Shown piece by piece: positions 1 to 13,100 of a DNA stretch of 64,000 nt (positions are counted from its first letter, which is position 1; every line of letters starts with the position of its first letter). The DNA is from Enoplosus armatus (lineage: Eukaryota > Chordata > Actinopteri > Centrarchiformes > Enoplosidae): positions 20,779,774 through 20,843,773 of the forward strand of contig NC_092195.1 in the NCBI RefSeq assembly GCF_043641665.1. The letters run 5' to 3'. Both the position numbers and the translations under genes were made by a program. A model generated the notes under the pieces. The model saw only the letters and a program-made list of their open reading frames with translations, searched no databases and was not told where the DNA came from.

Positions 1-215
1 GATGTGTCAATCTTCAGCAGAGAGAGGGAGATTATTGATGAAGACGAAGGCAGGCCTTCCGATTAGAAGTCCTCCGTGGAGAGACGGAGGGAGGGAGGGA
101 GGGAGACAAAGACTGTGTTGTTGAAGTTGATGGCAGACCTTCAGAGTCGAGTTGTGAGGAAGAGATGAGGATAATGATGATGAACACAGTGGCAGGTCTT
201 CAAAGAGTCTCTTTC

Positions 216-238
216 AGAGAGAGAGAGAGAGAGAGAGA
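216..238. repeat. (AG)n microsatellite
   Basis: An uninterrupted AG dinucleotide run follows GA-rich sequence with several 'gagggagg' blocks at the window start. Confidence 0.8.
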
Positions 239-677
239 ATGGCAGGTCTTCACACTAATGAGCCACAACAGAGAGAGAGAGACTTTTGTAGAAAACAATC
301 TGATGCAAACATGCGGTTGTATGTTGTAGTGTGGTGGAAATGTACACGCTTGACAGGCAAACACTCAGATGCTGAATAGATGTTGATGTGATGACCTGAC
401 GTGCCAAAATAAAACTGGGTCTGCGGTCGTTAAAACCTGCATCATTTTGTGAAATCAGGATCTTCTTCTTTCCAAATCTGTGGAATACATTTTTCCCCTT
501 ATCCTGCGATCTCATGGCTGTCATGCATGTATGTGTGTGTTAATGTTAATGTATTAACTTCCCATTGTTAGTTCAGCTTTATTCATTCAGGAAGACTCAA
601 TGAGACCAAGATCTCCTGACAACAAGTTCAATGTATACAAGATCACGAGACAATTCAGTCACACAAAGCAGTTATCA

Positions 678-695
678 CACACACACACACACACA
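678..695. repeat. (AC)n microsatellite
   Basis: Pure AC dinucleotide run in the intron. It follows a stretch (about 570-680) whose wording, a TTTATTCATTCAGGA start and an AATGAGACCAAGATCTC block, resembles a dispersed fish repeat I have seen but cannot name. Confidence 0.7.
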
Positions 696-3600
696 TTAAA
701 GTAGTCACACGTATTATTAAATATGTCTTTAAGTTGAACTAAGCTCCTCACAGGAAACGGTGTCTGTAACTTTGCAGTTCATTCCAGATGCACTGTAGCA
801 GACGTTCAGAGTTAGCATGAGGAACTTTTAAAGCTAACCTTCCCTGTGACCTTTTGTCAGGGTTGTTCACCTTCAACTCAACTATGGATGTTAGATATTT
901 CAGCAGTTTATATAACAAGGACATCAAATAACAGTCCTATCACCGCACAAATTATGTATTATCTCCAATGTAGTGATTTAGTAACATTTTAGAAAATGCA
1001 ATCACTTTACATGATCAGTAAACTCCCAGATAAAAATAAAATGATTCTGAAACTCAATTAAGTTCATGGCAGGAGATAGAAAACACACATACTTGTGAAT
1101 TCCATCTTTAATAGTAAATACTCTGCTCATCTTCTTTATTTGTCTTATTAAAGTAACCGTTATGTGGCAAGCCTCCTTTTAGCATCCTTGCTTTTGTTGC
1201 ATAGCTCCATCGTTGGGTGTACACAGTATGTCAGGTTAACAGCTATCTCCTAAAATCTGCCATATCGTAGAGTCTGAGTTGACAGGTGTGTATTATATTA
1301 TATATGTGAGTGTTTGTGGCGTCTCCACAGTGTTAGCCGCCGTGTGCCTGCAGGCGACTCTGGCCACTGGTCCCACATCAACCTTTTCATCCTGACAATG
1401 AGGAGCCGCCAGCTGCCCGCACCGGCGGCCTGTTAAATGAGATTTCTTATCAAAGTGCGAACAGCTGTGGGCTCTGTTTGGCAATCCGGTCAGGTTATGA
1501 ATCACCAAGTGCTGCACTCAATAGCTACCATTTAGATGTCGATCTGCTGGGGGAGAAAAACTGGCAGGCTTCCTCTGCTGCTTTGTTCAAAGCAAGTTTC
1601 ACTGTGTGGTTTGTGGCTGCCAAGGGAGGGACACCAGCCATTAAAAAGACAAATCTGAAAAATAACTCATTTACATGCAATTCATTTCTGGATGGCAGTT
1701 ATCTCTCTTCATCGGAATTTGGTCGTAAACTGCTTATAGCTGAAATTGTGGATAGCAAGTTGGCTCAGTAGTTGTAACTAAAATCATATACAATTTAATT
1801 AAATCAGTTTCGTACATAGTGCTTTAAACATGATTTAAATGCAACATCTATCCCATCAAATCCAAACCAGTGCATGATGGACAGAGGCACCATCGTCTCT
1901 TAACTGGTTTAATTTCAACATGTTCAATGTGTTCTTTTAAGACAGAAATGTTGAAGAATAAGTTTAAGTCAATTGTTTTTTATCAACACGGTGGCTCAAG
2001 TTCTCCAAAGTCCAAAACTTTCTCTTTTGAGTGTTTTTGTTTCACTCTTATTGCCTTTTTCCTCTGAACGAGCAATTTGGAGAGAGAATTGTTCACACAG
2101 CAGTTTGTGATTTGTACTTTCTTCACTGCTTTTATCTCTGAAACCTCCTGATTTGTGTCGAGCAGCATGTTCCACATTGTTTCGTTAGACACTCAAATCG
2201 CATTTACCTGAAAAACTGTTTCCATTTAAGGTTCCATCACTGCCAAACAACAGTGCCGGCTGACAATAAGTCTTCTGTTGGTGCACCTGTCGCTTGTCAG
2301 TGTCGAGTTTGAGTTTATTAGCGTTCATGCTCACAGTTACCAACTGAAGCAGCAAATATATCTATACATGATTGTGCATCATAAAAATATACAATTATAC
2401 ATCTACAGTATCTATATACACACAAGCACCCATACATTCATACTCACACATTTATACAACCCCATGCTTACATACAACCATGCATACATTTTAAAATACC
2501 CTAAAAATGACAAACACAAACAAGCAAAATGAGAACAAACCCCAAAGACTTCAGCTATCTATCCTTTGTTCTGCTAAACCAGCTGTACTCTGCCTGTCCA
2601 GCAGCAAACGGCAGACAGACACAGTTAGAGACCAGCTGGTGAAGAAAGTCTCAGGAGAGACTACAGAGACTCTCAGGAGTTGGTGGAGACCAAACCAGAG
2701 CTAAAAAAAAGAGTGAATGTTGGACTTGCTCACTCATCAGGTAGTCTAACTCACCGGATGTAGGCTGCTGGGATAAGTCTTCTGCCACTGGGCGACTATT
2801 TCAGTCTGAATTCTCGCTGCATCCTGGGCTTAGCACCGCACAAGAAGATTGTGATTTCTTTAAAGAAATACAAACAAGCCAGAGTGTTTTTTCTTTTATC
2901 CCAGAATGATAATGGGTTGAGCCAGACCTTTCTCTGTGTGGAGAAGTGTGGAGATCTGGCGATGCGAGACTACTATAGAAACAGAACAACTTTATAAAGT
3001 GGTAATAAGTCAGGGCCTTCTGGCACCTTGTTTTGGAGTTCTTCTGCCCCCCAATGATCAAAAAAGCTTACTGCAGTTAGAGGGCACACTGCTTCCTGCA
3101 CTAACCTCTGTCACTGAGTTCAGAAGTCCTTAATGCTCAGCTCTACAAGCGTATAGATATAGAAGTTAATGGTTATGCCCATTCAGATGGCTCTGTCACT
3201 GTGTTCACCGTAGCCGTGGGGCGACTCGACTCTGCAGCCATCTGTCCACAGACAGCTGTGATGCTGCACTCAGTGAAGCTCAGTTATTTCTCTGTGCTGT
3301 TTCATTCAGTGTCCAATAAACCAAAGCTGCCGGGCATCGAGTGCAATTCCACTGTGTGTAAACAGAGTTTCGGCTATTATTGCTCGGCAACTAAATGGAG
3401 GTAAAAAAAGTAGTCAAGGGAGGATTAAAAAGTTTGGTTGGTTTTCCTTCTGTCACAGATTTTCTGTAGTTTATACAACTCTGGCAAAGAATCCAACTCC
3501 TGTCTTTAAGTCTTAAGTTTCATACCATCCTCACATCAGAAAGAGTGGATGGATGTGAATTTTCCTTTAATGAATGTTGACTGTCTGTTGGTGAGGCTCT

Positions 3601-5417
3601 GGACTTTAATACCTTTTATTCATAATATCCATGTGTTGAAGCTTATTCAGTGTGTGCATTCATTGTCAGACGTTTCCTCTCATTGTCTGAAAATAGAAAT
3701 GTCTGTGAGATGCAAAGGAAAAGTCATGTTAACTGTATCAGCCCACTAAAAAACTGCCAAGGACCTTTAATACAGTCTACCGAGCCCTGTACAAAGTCAA
3801 GAGCAGCAAATCATCGGAGCCAACTGCAAACTGAACTGTTTTACATTTTGATTTGAACGTGGAAGTTCATTCTTGACCTTGTGTAAGTAAGAAGTGTAAC
3901 AAAATAATATAAGCTCAAAGGTCCATTTACTAGCTCTTCTGAGCTTTCAGCCGCATCTCACTTGCCGTTTTCAGTGAATGGAACTTGAGGTTTTCTCACG
4001 GTACCCTGTAGGTGTGATCTTTCTGTTTAAAGGTCTTTGGAATTAGATGAGAATGTCGGCCTTGATCTTTCTCCAGCAGTCCACGGACTCCTGGTTGATG
4101 ACTTTTGGAACTTCTTCCGGTCTCCATTAAGTCTCTGGTCAGGGTCCTTGTTGTTTCACCCATCTAATAATCCCCATAGCTGTCACATGTCTTCGTGTTA
4201 GGTCCTGTCTCCTTTAGGGTGTACCGGCAGAGGTCTTGTGGTAAGTGCTGAGTCTTTGTTACTTGACTCTGGTTTGACGTTCAGACAGTCGAGCCACTTA
4301 AGGGACCCCCTGGTGGTTCCCGTTGAGTTAGCAGGGTCTGTTCTGGTCTTCAGTCAAGTTGTGATTCTTATAATCCACTGTAACCATTGGTCGAGGGTGC
4401 TCCCTAGACTTGGACCCCCTGGACTGTGTAATAGGTTAAATGGCAGCTGAAACGGTCTTATATGAGGTGTGTTTCATCCCGTGTACTTCTTTAAATTGGT
4501 TTCAGTTTAAAGTCTGGTTTTTTGGAGTGTCTTTGGTCGGGCCGCTGTTCTGTGCAGTTTAGCAGATGTCATATTACTTACTAGGACATTCACCTTAAAT
4601 TGACTCCCATCACCTGTGCACTTGACTGTGTTCCCTGTGCTGTTTGCCTTCAAGCACTGGAGCTCCAGCAAAGTCTCAGGTGGATCAAACTTAATATTCT
4701 GGCCCTGCCTCTGTCAAAACTAGATTGGGTTCCTGAATCCTATAAATACTTTATGAAACCATGTTTGCATTTACGAAGTGGAGTTAAAGGAGTGTAGCTT
4801 TAGGTGGTTTCTTCCAACTGTGTGGCTCAGTGACAGTTTAGAGACTTGCTGCCTTTTTCATCAGACTGGGCTAAAATTGATTTGTCAAGGCCCGCAGTGT
4901 TTGTCTGACTGACACGTCTGAGAAAGTGTATTTTGGGGGGAGGAAGTAGAAGGTTTGTCGATGACTAGGCTAGACTCTACATGCTCAGAATGCAAACCGG
5001 GCTGAGACAGACAGACGGACACAAAGACAGTGGAGGAGAGAAACAAAGGAATGTTTGTCTACACTCGACCTTTAACATATTAAAATGTTTCTCCCTGAAC
5101 AAAGCAGCCGTAGCTCTGTTTATCATAGCAGCAAAAGAAAAACTGTGTTCTGTCATATGTATGAACCCACTGAACATCCAAGGTCATAGATAAACATAAC
5201 CATCAGACGCTGAAATGTTGGAAAATGTCTCTGATTGATGATTTGTTTTGTAGGCAATAAGCTGCCATGTGATCAAGTACTTTGATTATTCAGTTATTAA
5301 ATTCACTTTATTAGCTGAAAGAGACATTGCCATCTGGTTCTTTTATTTTTAAACAGTTTTTCAATTGAATTTTCAGAATTTTCATATTTCACAATATACA
5401 GTATATATCACTATATC

Positions 5418-5695
5418 AGAGCTGCATCTATGAATTACTATTATTATTATTATAACTAATGTGCCTATAATTTTCTCAATTAACTGCTTGATGATTTGAT
5501 CTATCGATGGTCTAACAGTCCAAAACCTAAAGACATTCAGTTTTCGCTGATATAAAGCAGAGAAAAGCAGCAGGTCCTCACAGTCGGGAAGCTGGAACGA
5601 GCAAGTTAAGGAATCATTATTTGAAAAGTTGTTCATTTTTTTCATTCATTTTCTGTCAATCGACTAATCTATTAAATGTCTAAAGGTTTCACCTC
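5418..5695 (+). mobile_element. hAT-like MITE copy (teleost 'ATCGATTAATCGACTAATC' family), diverged
   Basis: The copy begins at 'agagctgcatct' and ends near 'tcaatcgactaatctatt', which resemble the ends of a very abundant teleost non-autonomous element. The interior keeps that family's order of landmarks: 'ccaaaacctaaagacattca', 'aagctggaa', then the terminal 'tgtcaatcgactaatc'. No coding capacity. A second copy lies at 24862-25085. The family is recognised from memory and the hAT assignment is inference. Confidence 0.55.
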
Positions 5696-7000
5696 TACAC
5701 AATAGATATCTATATGCGATCAAAAGAAAGAAAGCTATTGATAAATCATCAAGTAATTATAATTCATAAACAGCAGATGCAGAGAGCGAAGCAGGGAGTG
5801 AGAAACAAAGAAAGCAACAGAGGAACAGAAGAAGAAATAGTTGGAAGCAGAGATAAAGAGAGAAAAAGAAACCCTCCGGGTAAAGAAGCAGATTAGCTTC
5901 TCTCCAGTCTGAGAACGGCGCTTCGCCTGGACGGATGAGTCATTAAGGGATCAGTTTTAACAAAAGCACAAGTTCACAGACAGGTGAGGAGGAAACCTGG
6001 TCGCAATTAACCTCTGCTGCAGCTGAAGCCTCAAAGCCTCACTGCAGCAACTCGCAGTGCCGCACCTCCATCGAAAGGTTAATGCAATTTTTTTTTTTCT
6101 TTTTTGGTACTTATGAAATCTTAATTTGCTTTTTCAGTTGATACAAGAATCTGTCCCAAAAGAAGTCCCGTCGTGTAATAAAAAAGATATTAAAGACCAA
6201 AATCAAGTCTCTTGAGTTGAATTTTCATTGACCTTCACGAGTACCGTCTCAAAAACGGACAAAACCTTTTTCTCCCAAAAAAATAAATAAATAAATGTGT
6301 GGAAGTGTGGAAACCCAGTGGAAGTCCCTGTTAAAGGTATCAGCATGTGTGTGGAGCCCACCAGTCAGACCGCCCTGCTGTTTCAACATCCACCACCAGA
6401 ACGTCATCTGACACTATGCAAAGATCTAAACAATTATTAAATCACTAATTATCCACGTTGATCCTCCCTGACTGTCTCACCTGTAAAGTGATGTGCTTTA
6501 TGTGTCTGTTTCTCTTAATAAACTAATAATAATAAAGAAGAAGAACTGTGTATTGAGCTTGATGGCCACCACGGCTGAACAGAGAGCTGCAGAAACACAC
6601 ATTACATAACGACAAAATATCAATAAAATCAATAAAAGAAGATAATGTCACAGTGCCGTCCACGTGTTTGAACGTCAGCTGAACTTTGGGAGGTGAAACA
6701 CCGCATCAGTGAGACCAAAGATGGAGAAATATATCGACATTTTTATGTGAAATGGACTTTGCACACTTTTGAATATAGTTCTCCTTTCATTTGCCGTTCA
6801 TACACGCCGAAGGCAGCGATCTACCATCAGAAGGAATTTGGGGTTCAGGGTCCAGGAGGAGCTGGGGGTTGAACCTGTGAATAGTGGATGAGTCACAGCC
6901 ACCCATAATGACTTTATATGTTATATATATATATATATATTTATATAAGGACACTAGTTTGTCTGTCACCTGAATGTTGAATCTGTGTCTGCTTCCAGAG

Positions 7001-7128
7001 GACGGTGCCCATAGGTCAGAACAGCCTGGTTCTACAGCCTCTGCTGTCAGACACGGAGTACAAAGTCACCGTTACTCCTGTTTACCCTGATGGAGACGGG
7101 CCGACAGCGTCACGAATGGGACGAACGC
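7001..7128 (+). CDS. col14a1: col14a1 exon: second half of an FN3 repeat
   Basis: First exon of the gene in the window. It reads [15 protein letters not shown], then [17 protein letters not shown], matching the C-terminal half of the FN3 repeat before the 'SEEWYNR' repeat in human COL14A1. The acceptor is ambiguous: 'ttccag|ag|gacggtg' offers AG at 6997-6998 (start 6999, phase 0) or at 6999-7000 (start 7001, phase 2). The latter could restore the human Gly-Thr-Val wording and is preferred. The donor 'acgc|gtaagt' is strong, phase 1. Confidence 0.88.
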
Positions 7129-10100
7129 GTAAGTCATATTCATATTCATGTTCATGTTTGTTTTGGCCGTTTGTCTTTTAATGTATTCAGTTCATTTTCT
7201 TCAGCCTGTTTTAAACCTGCAATAACTGGTGTTTTGCCACTTTTCGGCCACTTTGGGGCAGAAGAAACAAGTAGTGAACACAACACTGACATATCATGAC
7301 CTTTTACGTTGATGTGTTGAACTTAAGCAAACAGTTTGTTATTTCCACCTCCAGCAGCTACAGAGCAACACGGTCCTTCATGGGGAGTCGTGTTTGTGTC
7401 TCCTGATGGATGAAGTCCAGTCTCTCTGTTAGCTCTGTTTGTGGTCTCCTCCACCCCCTGAGGGAAACATCTGTCTCTTTAGCTGCTGAACAAGGTGCAC
7501 CATTTGAGTCTGTGTGCAGTAAGAGACAAGCTGCCCCCACCCCCCCCAGCTAAAACAGAGGGAATATTACTAAACTACACTCTCATAGCCCAGAAACAAC
7601 CATTGCAATTTAAGCAGAGACGGAAACGTGTTAGCTATCCATCGTCTTGTTTGGTGAACAAAATGTTGCCAGAGGGGGAGTGAAGATGGATTTATGGGGT
7701 GTTTTCCCCGTTTAAAAATAAATAAAGGATTGAAAAGGATTAATTTCTATCAGAAAGTTTAAACGCCTGGAGAAGCAAAGGGGAAAACCTGTTGGTTTAA
7801 GACCTCATTATGATGTTATTTGGCCTGAAACTTTCTTTACAGAATAAATAAATTCTTTATTTGAACTACAAAAACTACATCTTAGCAGGACCTCCTTTAA
7901 CTGGTTGTTTTGTTGGATGTGTTTCAGTACAGAGGAGCACTTGCTCAGGTGCTTTCTACTTGAACCCATCCTGCGTCTCTGTGCAGCTCATCGCACTCAA
8001 TTTCAGGGGCATTAAAAGAGATAGCAGCCTGTCTTGGTGGCTCAATGGTCAACATCCATTTTCTTTACTGTGGAGCTGAAGACAGAAATATGTCGGAAGC
8101 ATTCTTTTCCCTTTTGTTAAATGTGACTGAACGCTGCTGTGAATGCACCAGTGGAGGCTAATGATTTTCTCTGCTGCCAAGTGCATTACAGCACAAACAC
8201 TCGACTTTCAGCGAGGAGGAAACGCTACCTTCAAGTAATTCATCTTTCCTCTCCGTCCCATCATGTCTCTCTGTGCAGCACGTCACACACATTAGCACAC
8301 GCTAATGACGTTCTCCGGTTTTTAAACGATGGGGCCTCTGACACCCGCTGATGATGAATGGTTCCTGTTAGCAAGTGAGGGATGAGATGATCGCCCAGAG
8401 AGGAGTGACGGAGAATACAGAGAGGGGGGATGATTTGGTGTTTTAGAGTGAAGATAGATGATGTGACAAAGGAAGCCGGTGTAATCTGAAGGATTTGAGC
8501 CTATGAGGGATGAGGTGAACGCTGAGGGAGGCATGACAGGGAATGCTGAGAAGATGATTGGGTTTTTAGCTTCAATCTGAACATAGATAACGTGACAAAA
8601 GAGGCTGGGAAAAACACAGATAATTCAGGTGGAAGCAGGTGGAGTGACACGATCTTGACAACAATCTCACTTCTTCGTCTTCTTCGTATTTAGAGGTGAC
8701 TGCTTCAGCAACACTTTGTGATGTTAAGCTGCACCGTGATTGAAACTTCCTTCCCCAGAAGATGCAGGAACTAAAAACAAAATTCCTTTGGTCATTAACG
8801 GTCTGGCCGTTAAATCTCCAGTTTGTCGTTACTGTTAGACCTGACGGGGGAAGACACAGTGGGAGAAAGAGCTCAGAGGATGATAGTCATTTTCTCAGGA
8901 GCAGCGAGGGCACAGTGAAGATGGATAATGCGGCAGAAGAGGAAGTATAATGTGGGGATTTGAACATGGGGCGCAGCAGATACTGAGAGGGGGCGGTAGG
9001 GCTGAACGTGGAGAGGATGATTGGCTTTTTAATGGTGAACGACCACGGACGGTGAAGAGGGAAAATGAGGCAGTGAGAAAATGTAGGTTTCGGGATGGAT
9101 GAATACTCGGAGAGGAATGATGATGGGAGGTTTTTTGCATTATAAATGTGCAACAAAACAGCCGGCAGATTCACTCTGGGGTTTGGACCTGAAAAAGTCT
9201 CAGGTTTCCCATTAAGGGAAGGGATCTTCAGAGGATTTGATTGTATCATGGGTCAGGAGGAACAGAATTGACTGCATAGAGGTTACACATGTACATGAAC
9301 TGCACAGACGGGTTGAAAATCACACTCCCCTCAAAGAGAGCAGCTTCTTAAATATACCACTAACACCATCCTGCCATTAGTTCAGTTTTCTAAAGTTCTG
9401 TCCCAGTTGTCATCCTCGTGATAACTGCTCTGGATTTAGTATCTTCCTGACAGACTAATTTAACGGCACACTCCGTAACAGCAAAGAGACTCACATTTCT
9501 CACTGTGCTGACAGTTGAAATTTTATTAAGTGTTATCAAACTTTCACTTTTCTTTGACTCTTGTTCATTATCTTCCTCTTTGAGAACTTGGTTTCCGTCC
9601 TTCCAGTTTCTCCCTAAACTTCTCTGCTGTGTGATGACAGTTTCTTTTAATGAAGCACTTTTTTAATCGTTCTGACGTGCCAAGAATTACATTTCCGGGG
9701 AGCATTTCATACGTTTCATTACCATTTGCTGTCCTTAAACCTTCTTCTCTCTTCTCTAATTCATTTCATTTTCTTCCCTCTTCCAGCTCCTGTCTTGCTC
9801 TCGTCTCTTTTTATTTAGATGTTTCTCTCTTCCTGTACTCTTCCATGTCTGTTTCTTTGTCTGTCCCTGGTTCAAGTCCAGATGGAGCCCCTTGTTGCCT
9901 GTCACCTACCTCTAAAACCAATACGGGGTACACGTGGATCAAAAGGGCCAAATTCATTCAATTAAAACAAATGATTGATATCTTCTCATGTCCTGATGAA
10001 TACTCTATATATATATATATAACTCATATTTTATTTTGCTAATATTTCAGAAATTCAGTTAAAATGTTAGCAACATTTGAACAGAAACATCAAATCTGTT

Positions 10101-13100
10101 TGCTCTTTTTTTTCCTGCTTTGCTCCTCAGTTCCTCTTTCGGCTCCTAAGAACCTGCGGGTATCGGAGGAATGGTACAACCGCTTCAGGATCAGCTGGGA
10201 CGTCCCGCCTTCACCCACCATGGGCTACAGGGTCGTCTACCAGCCTGTATCTGGTAATTTATACGCTCACACACGATAACTGTGTCAATGCCTAACAAGT
10301 CTACAGTTGGTGTAAATGTTTGAGTGTTTGTCCCTTAACATGTACAGACAGACTAATACTTCATGTTGTCATAGTGATAATAAAGAGAGAACGGTTTTCT
10401 ATGAATCAATGAACATACCTTCCAAGGAAACCTCTTAGTTAATGAATTAATCTAAACACAAATGACCTGAACAAGAACGCCTCTTCTCATAAAACTATGG
10501 GTATCTCTCAGACACATTTTCTCTGAATATTCTGTCATATTCTTGCGTCATTTTCCTGCCTGTATCACTTTTGTACTTTCCATCACTTCCTGCTCACTGG
10601 ACTTGAAGCTAATGATGGTCTCTGAACTGGCTCCTCTGTCCTCCTTACATTCACTGACCGTCTGCCCCTCCTTGACGTACATCCTCAATCGTCCTGCCCC
10701 TCCTCAGCCCCCGGACCAGCTCTGGAGACCTTCGTGGGAGAGGACGTGAACACCATGCTGATCGTCAACCTGCTGAGCGGGACGGAGTACAGCGTCAAGG
10801 TCATCGCCTCCTACACCACTGGATCCAGCGAGGCCCTTACAGGGAGGGCCAAGACCTGTGAGTCCTCCTCTGTTTCTTTAAATTGATGTCACAGCAACAA
10901 TTACTTGTTGTTTAGTTTATTAGTTGTTGTGAATCATCCATACTGTATCAATTGCATAACCTTCATCATGTATGCTACTAAATAAAAGATCATAGACCTG
11001 AAAATTACACGTTTTTAAATGACATTTTTTGTTGTCCAGCTGTTGAACGCTGGTCTTAACCTTTATTTTTATAAAGATTATTTGTTGGCTGGACCTCCAT
11101 GACAGTGCCAGCTGCAGCTGGAGAGATGTTATTTAAAGTCTTATGTTTTTTTTTCACCAATGAGAACAGCCAGTCAAACACTGCTCTTAGCAGCAGTCCC
11201 AACTAATTACAGCATACAGCCTTGAAAAATATTATTGCGACCGTCTTCGCTGTAACCAGAACCGCTGATTAAAAGATTTCAGCTGCTGCCTCGTTAGCGC
11301 CACAGTCCTCATTTAGTTTTCTTTGTTCCATTAAGAATGGATAGTGGTATAAACTGGATTGTGTTTTCAATGGCAAAGCTACAGTTGCATCACCATAATC
11401 TGTACATTTACCATCCTCTTTCCTTCAGCGGTTGTTCCTTATGAAATTCTAATGATAGTAAATAGTGCAGCTACATTGACAGTATCTATCTTTATATCTA
11501 GTTAGCAGTTTTCTAAGAAGCAACAAAATCTGAATTTCACTTAATTCAGCTAGTTGCCAGTTTCTGCTTTGACACATCATTGAAAATGACTGCAACGAGG
11601 GAAACACACGACTTTCATGTCCTTTAACTGGCAGAACAAGTTAAAGTTTTGAAAATACAAGATGTCTTTATCCACATCATGATGACCTCTCATCAGACCG
11701 CCTAATACTGCTCTCAGATCATCTTGTTGTCAGTAACTTCATTGTTGGCATTTTCTAAACCTGATCATTTATATACTGTGTTATTGGTCTCCTCTGTCCA
11801 TTCCACCAGTTTGAAAACAAGTGGATGAAACAATCTCCTCTAATCTAATCAGAGAAGCAGCCAGACACCTGCAGACATCAATATCTTGATATCCATCTGA
11901 CACTTTTAATGGCACCGTCACCTAATTACATCCAGCCCCGGAATGAACTGCAGACAAAATAGATTTAAGGTATCTCACTGGGGATGTGGACTGTTCCCGG
12001 GGCTCTTTGAGTGTCTGGCCCAGTTCGATCAATCAGTGCTTCTCAAGTACAATCATTTGAGTAGGAGCCTGGATTTCCCTCTCCTGCATGATAATTAACC
12101 ACTTCACCTCAGGCTGGCCTATTGGTGAAATGGCCCTTTTTTTGAAACTGAAAGGCCTCTGGTTTGGTCTGCATGACAGCCAAAGCGACCATGTATCCTC
12201 TTCAAGTGTCCTTGAGCAGGACACTGAACCTCCACCCTTTCATCCATTCTCATTTCTCTCTTGGTAGGAGCTCTCAATGCAAGTGTCAGCTAAATGCCCG
12301 AACATGGAGCTTTAAATGGATCTGAGGCACTTCATTTTGCATTGGAGCCCGAGTTTCCTTCGCCTGCATGACAATGAAGCACTTCTTGGTTGATTTGAAG
12401 GACAAGTTTGGGGGTGGGGGGGGGCACGGAGGAGAGAAGAAGGGGACTAAACCTGAAGATGGGGAAAGGAAGAAGAAAGATGGAGAGACGGATGCAGTTG
12501 AAAAGAGAGTATAATGATATGAGGCCAGTGGGATCCCAGGAGGTGAATGGAGTCTGTCACATTGCTCAGCAGCATGTTAATGAAGCCAGTGGACCAGTAG
12601 AGATGAGTGGACTGATGCTTCAAAGTCACACACCAGCACAGCTATCACAGTTGTTGAGGACACAAAGGAGCCTGACTTTCCTCTAATACCTTTTCACTCA
12701 GCTTTTACTTTAAAGTGTGTAGAATTTCACAGTTAGTGGGTGTAGTTTAAACAGTGATGGATGGACGTTGGTATTTTATCAATACTGATGCTTTTTATCG
12801 CCTGCTGTAATTTAGTCATCAAGACTTGAACAACATGCTGAAGTCTCTGCCATTGACCTCCCTTTACTTCATCGGATGAGTTGTTGAGAAACACACAAAT
12901 ACCATAATATTGAGAAAAGAAGATAAGTAAGTTGTGATCTTATGATAATAAGAGCAAAAGAAAGAGTAACCGTAGGTAAAGGTAGCAGTAGTAAAATCAC
13001 AGAGAGAGCAAACACTGAGGCTACCTAATCAAGTGTTTTCTGTCATCCCACAGTGTCCACATGGCCAAATAACAACATTAACGGATCCTCTGACTGCTCC

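Larger units (their letters stand above)
1..7000. other. 3' portion of a long col14a1 intron
   Basis: No exon with splice sites and FN3-like coding was found here, although the first half of the FN3 repeat completed at 7001-7128 must be encoded upstream. The stretch holds (AG)n at 216-238, (AC)n at 678-695, a possible old interspersed repeat near 570-680, a hAT-like MITE at 5418-5695 and an AT-rich dinucleotide run near 6920-6945. The short open frames have no recognisable similarity. Confidence 0.6.

Noticed and set aside
8887..9249. 120-codon minus-strand frame
   Set aside because: Low-complexity Ser/Pro/Leu translation of the diverged tandem repeat, without start context or domain.
12408..12686. 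92-codon frame after a G-rich stretch
   Set aside because: Gly/Arg-rich start comes from a G run; no similarity or splice context.
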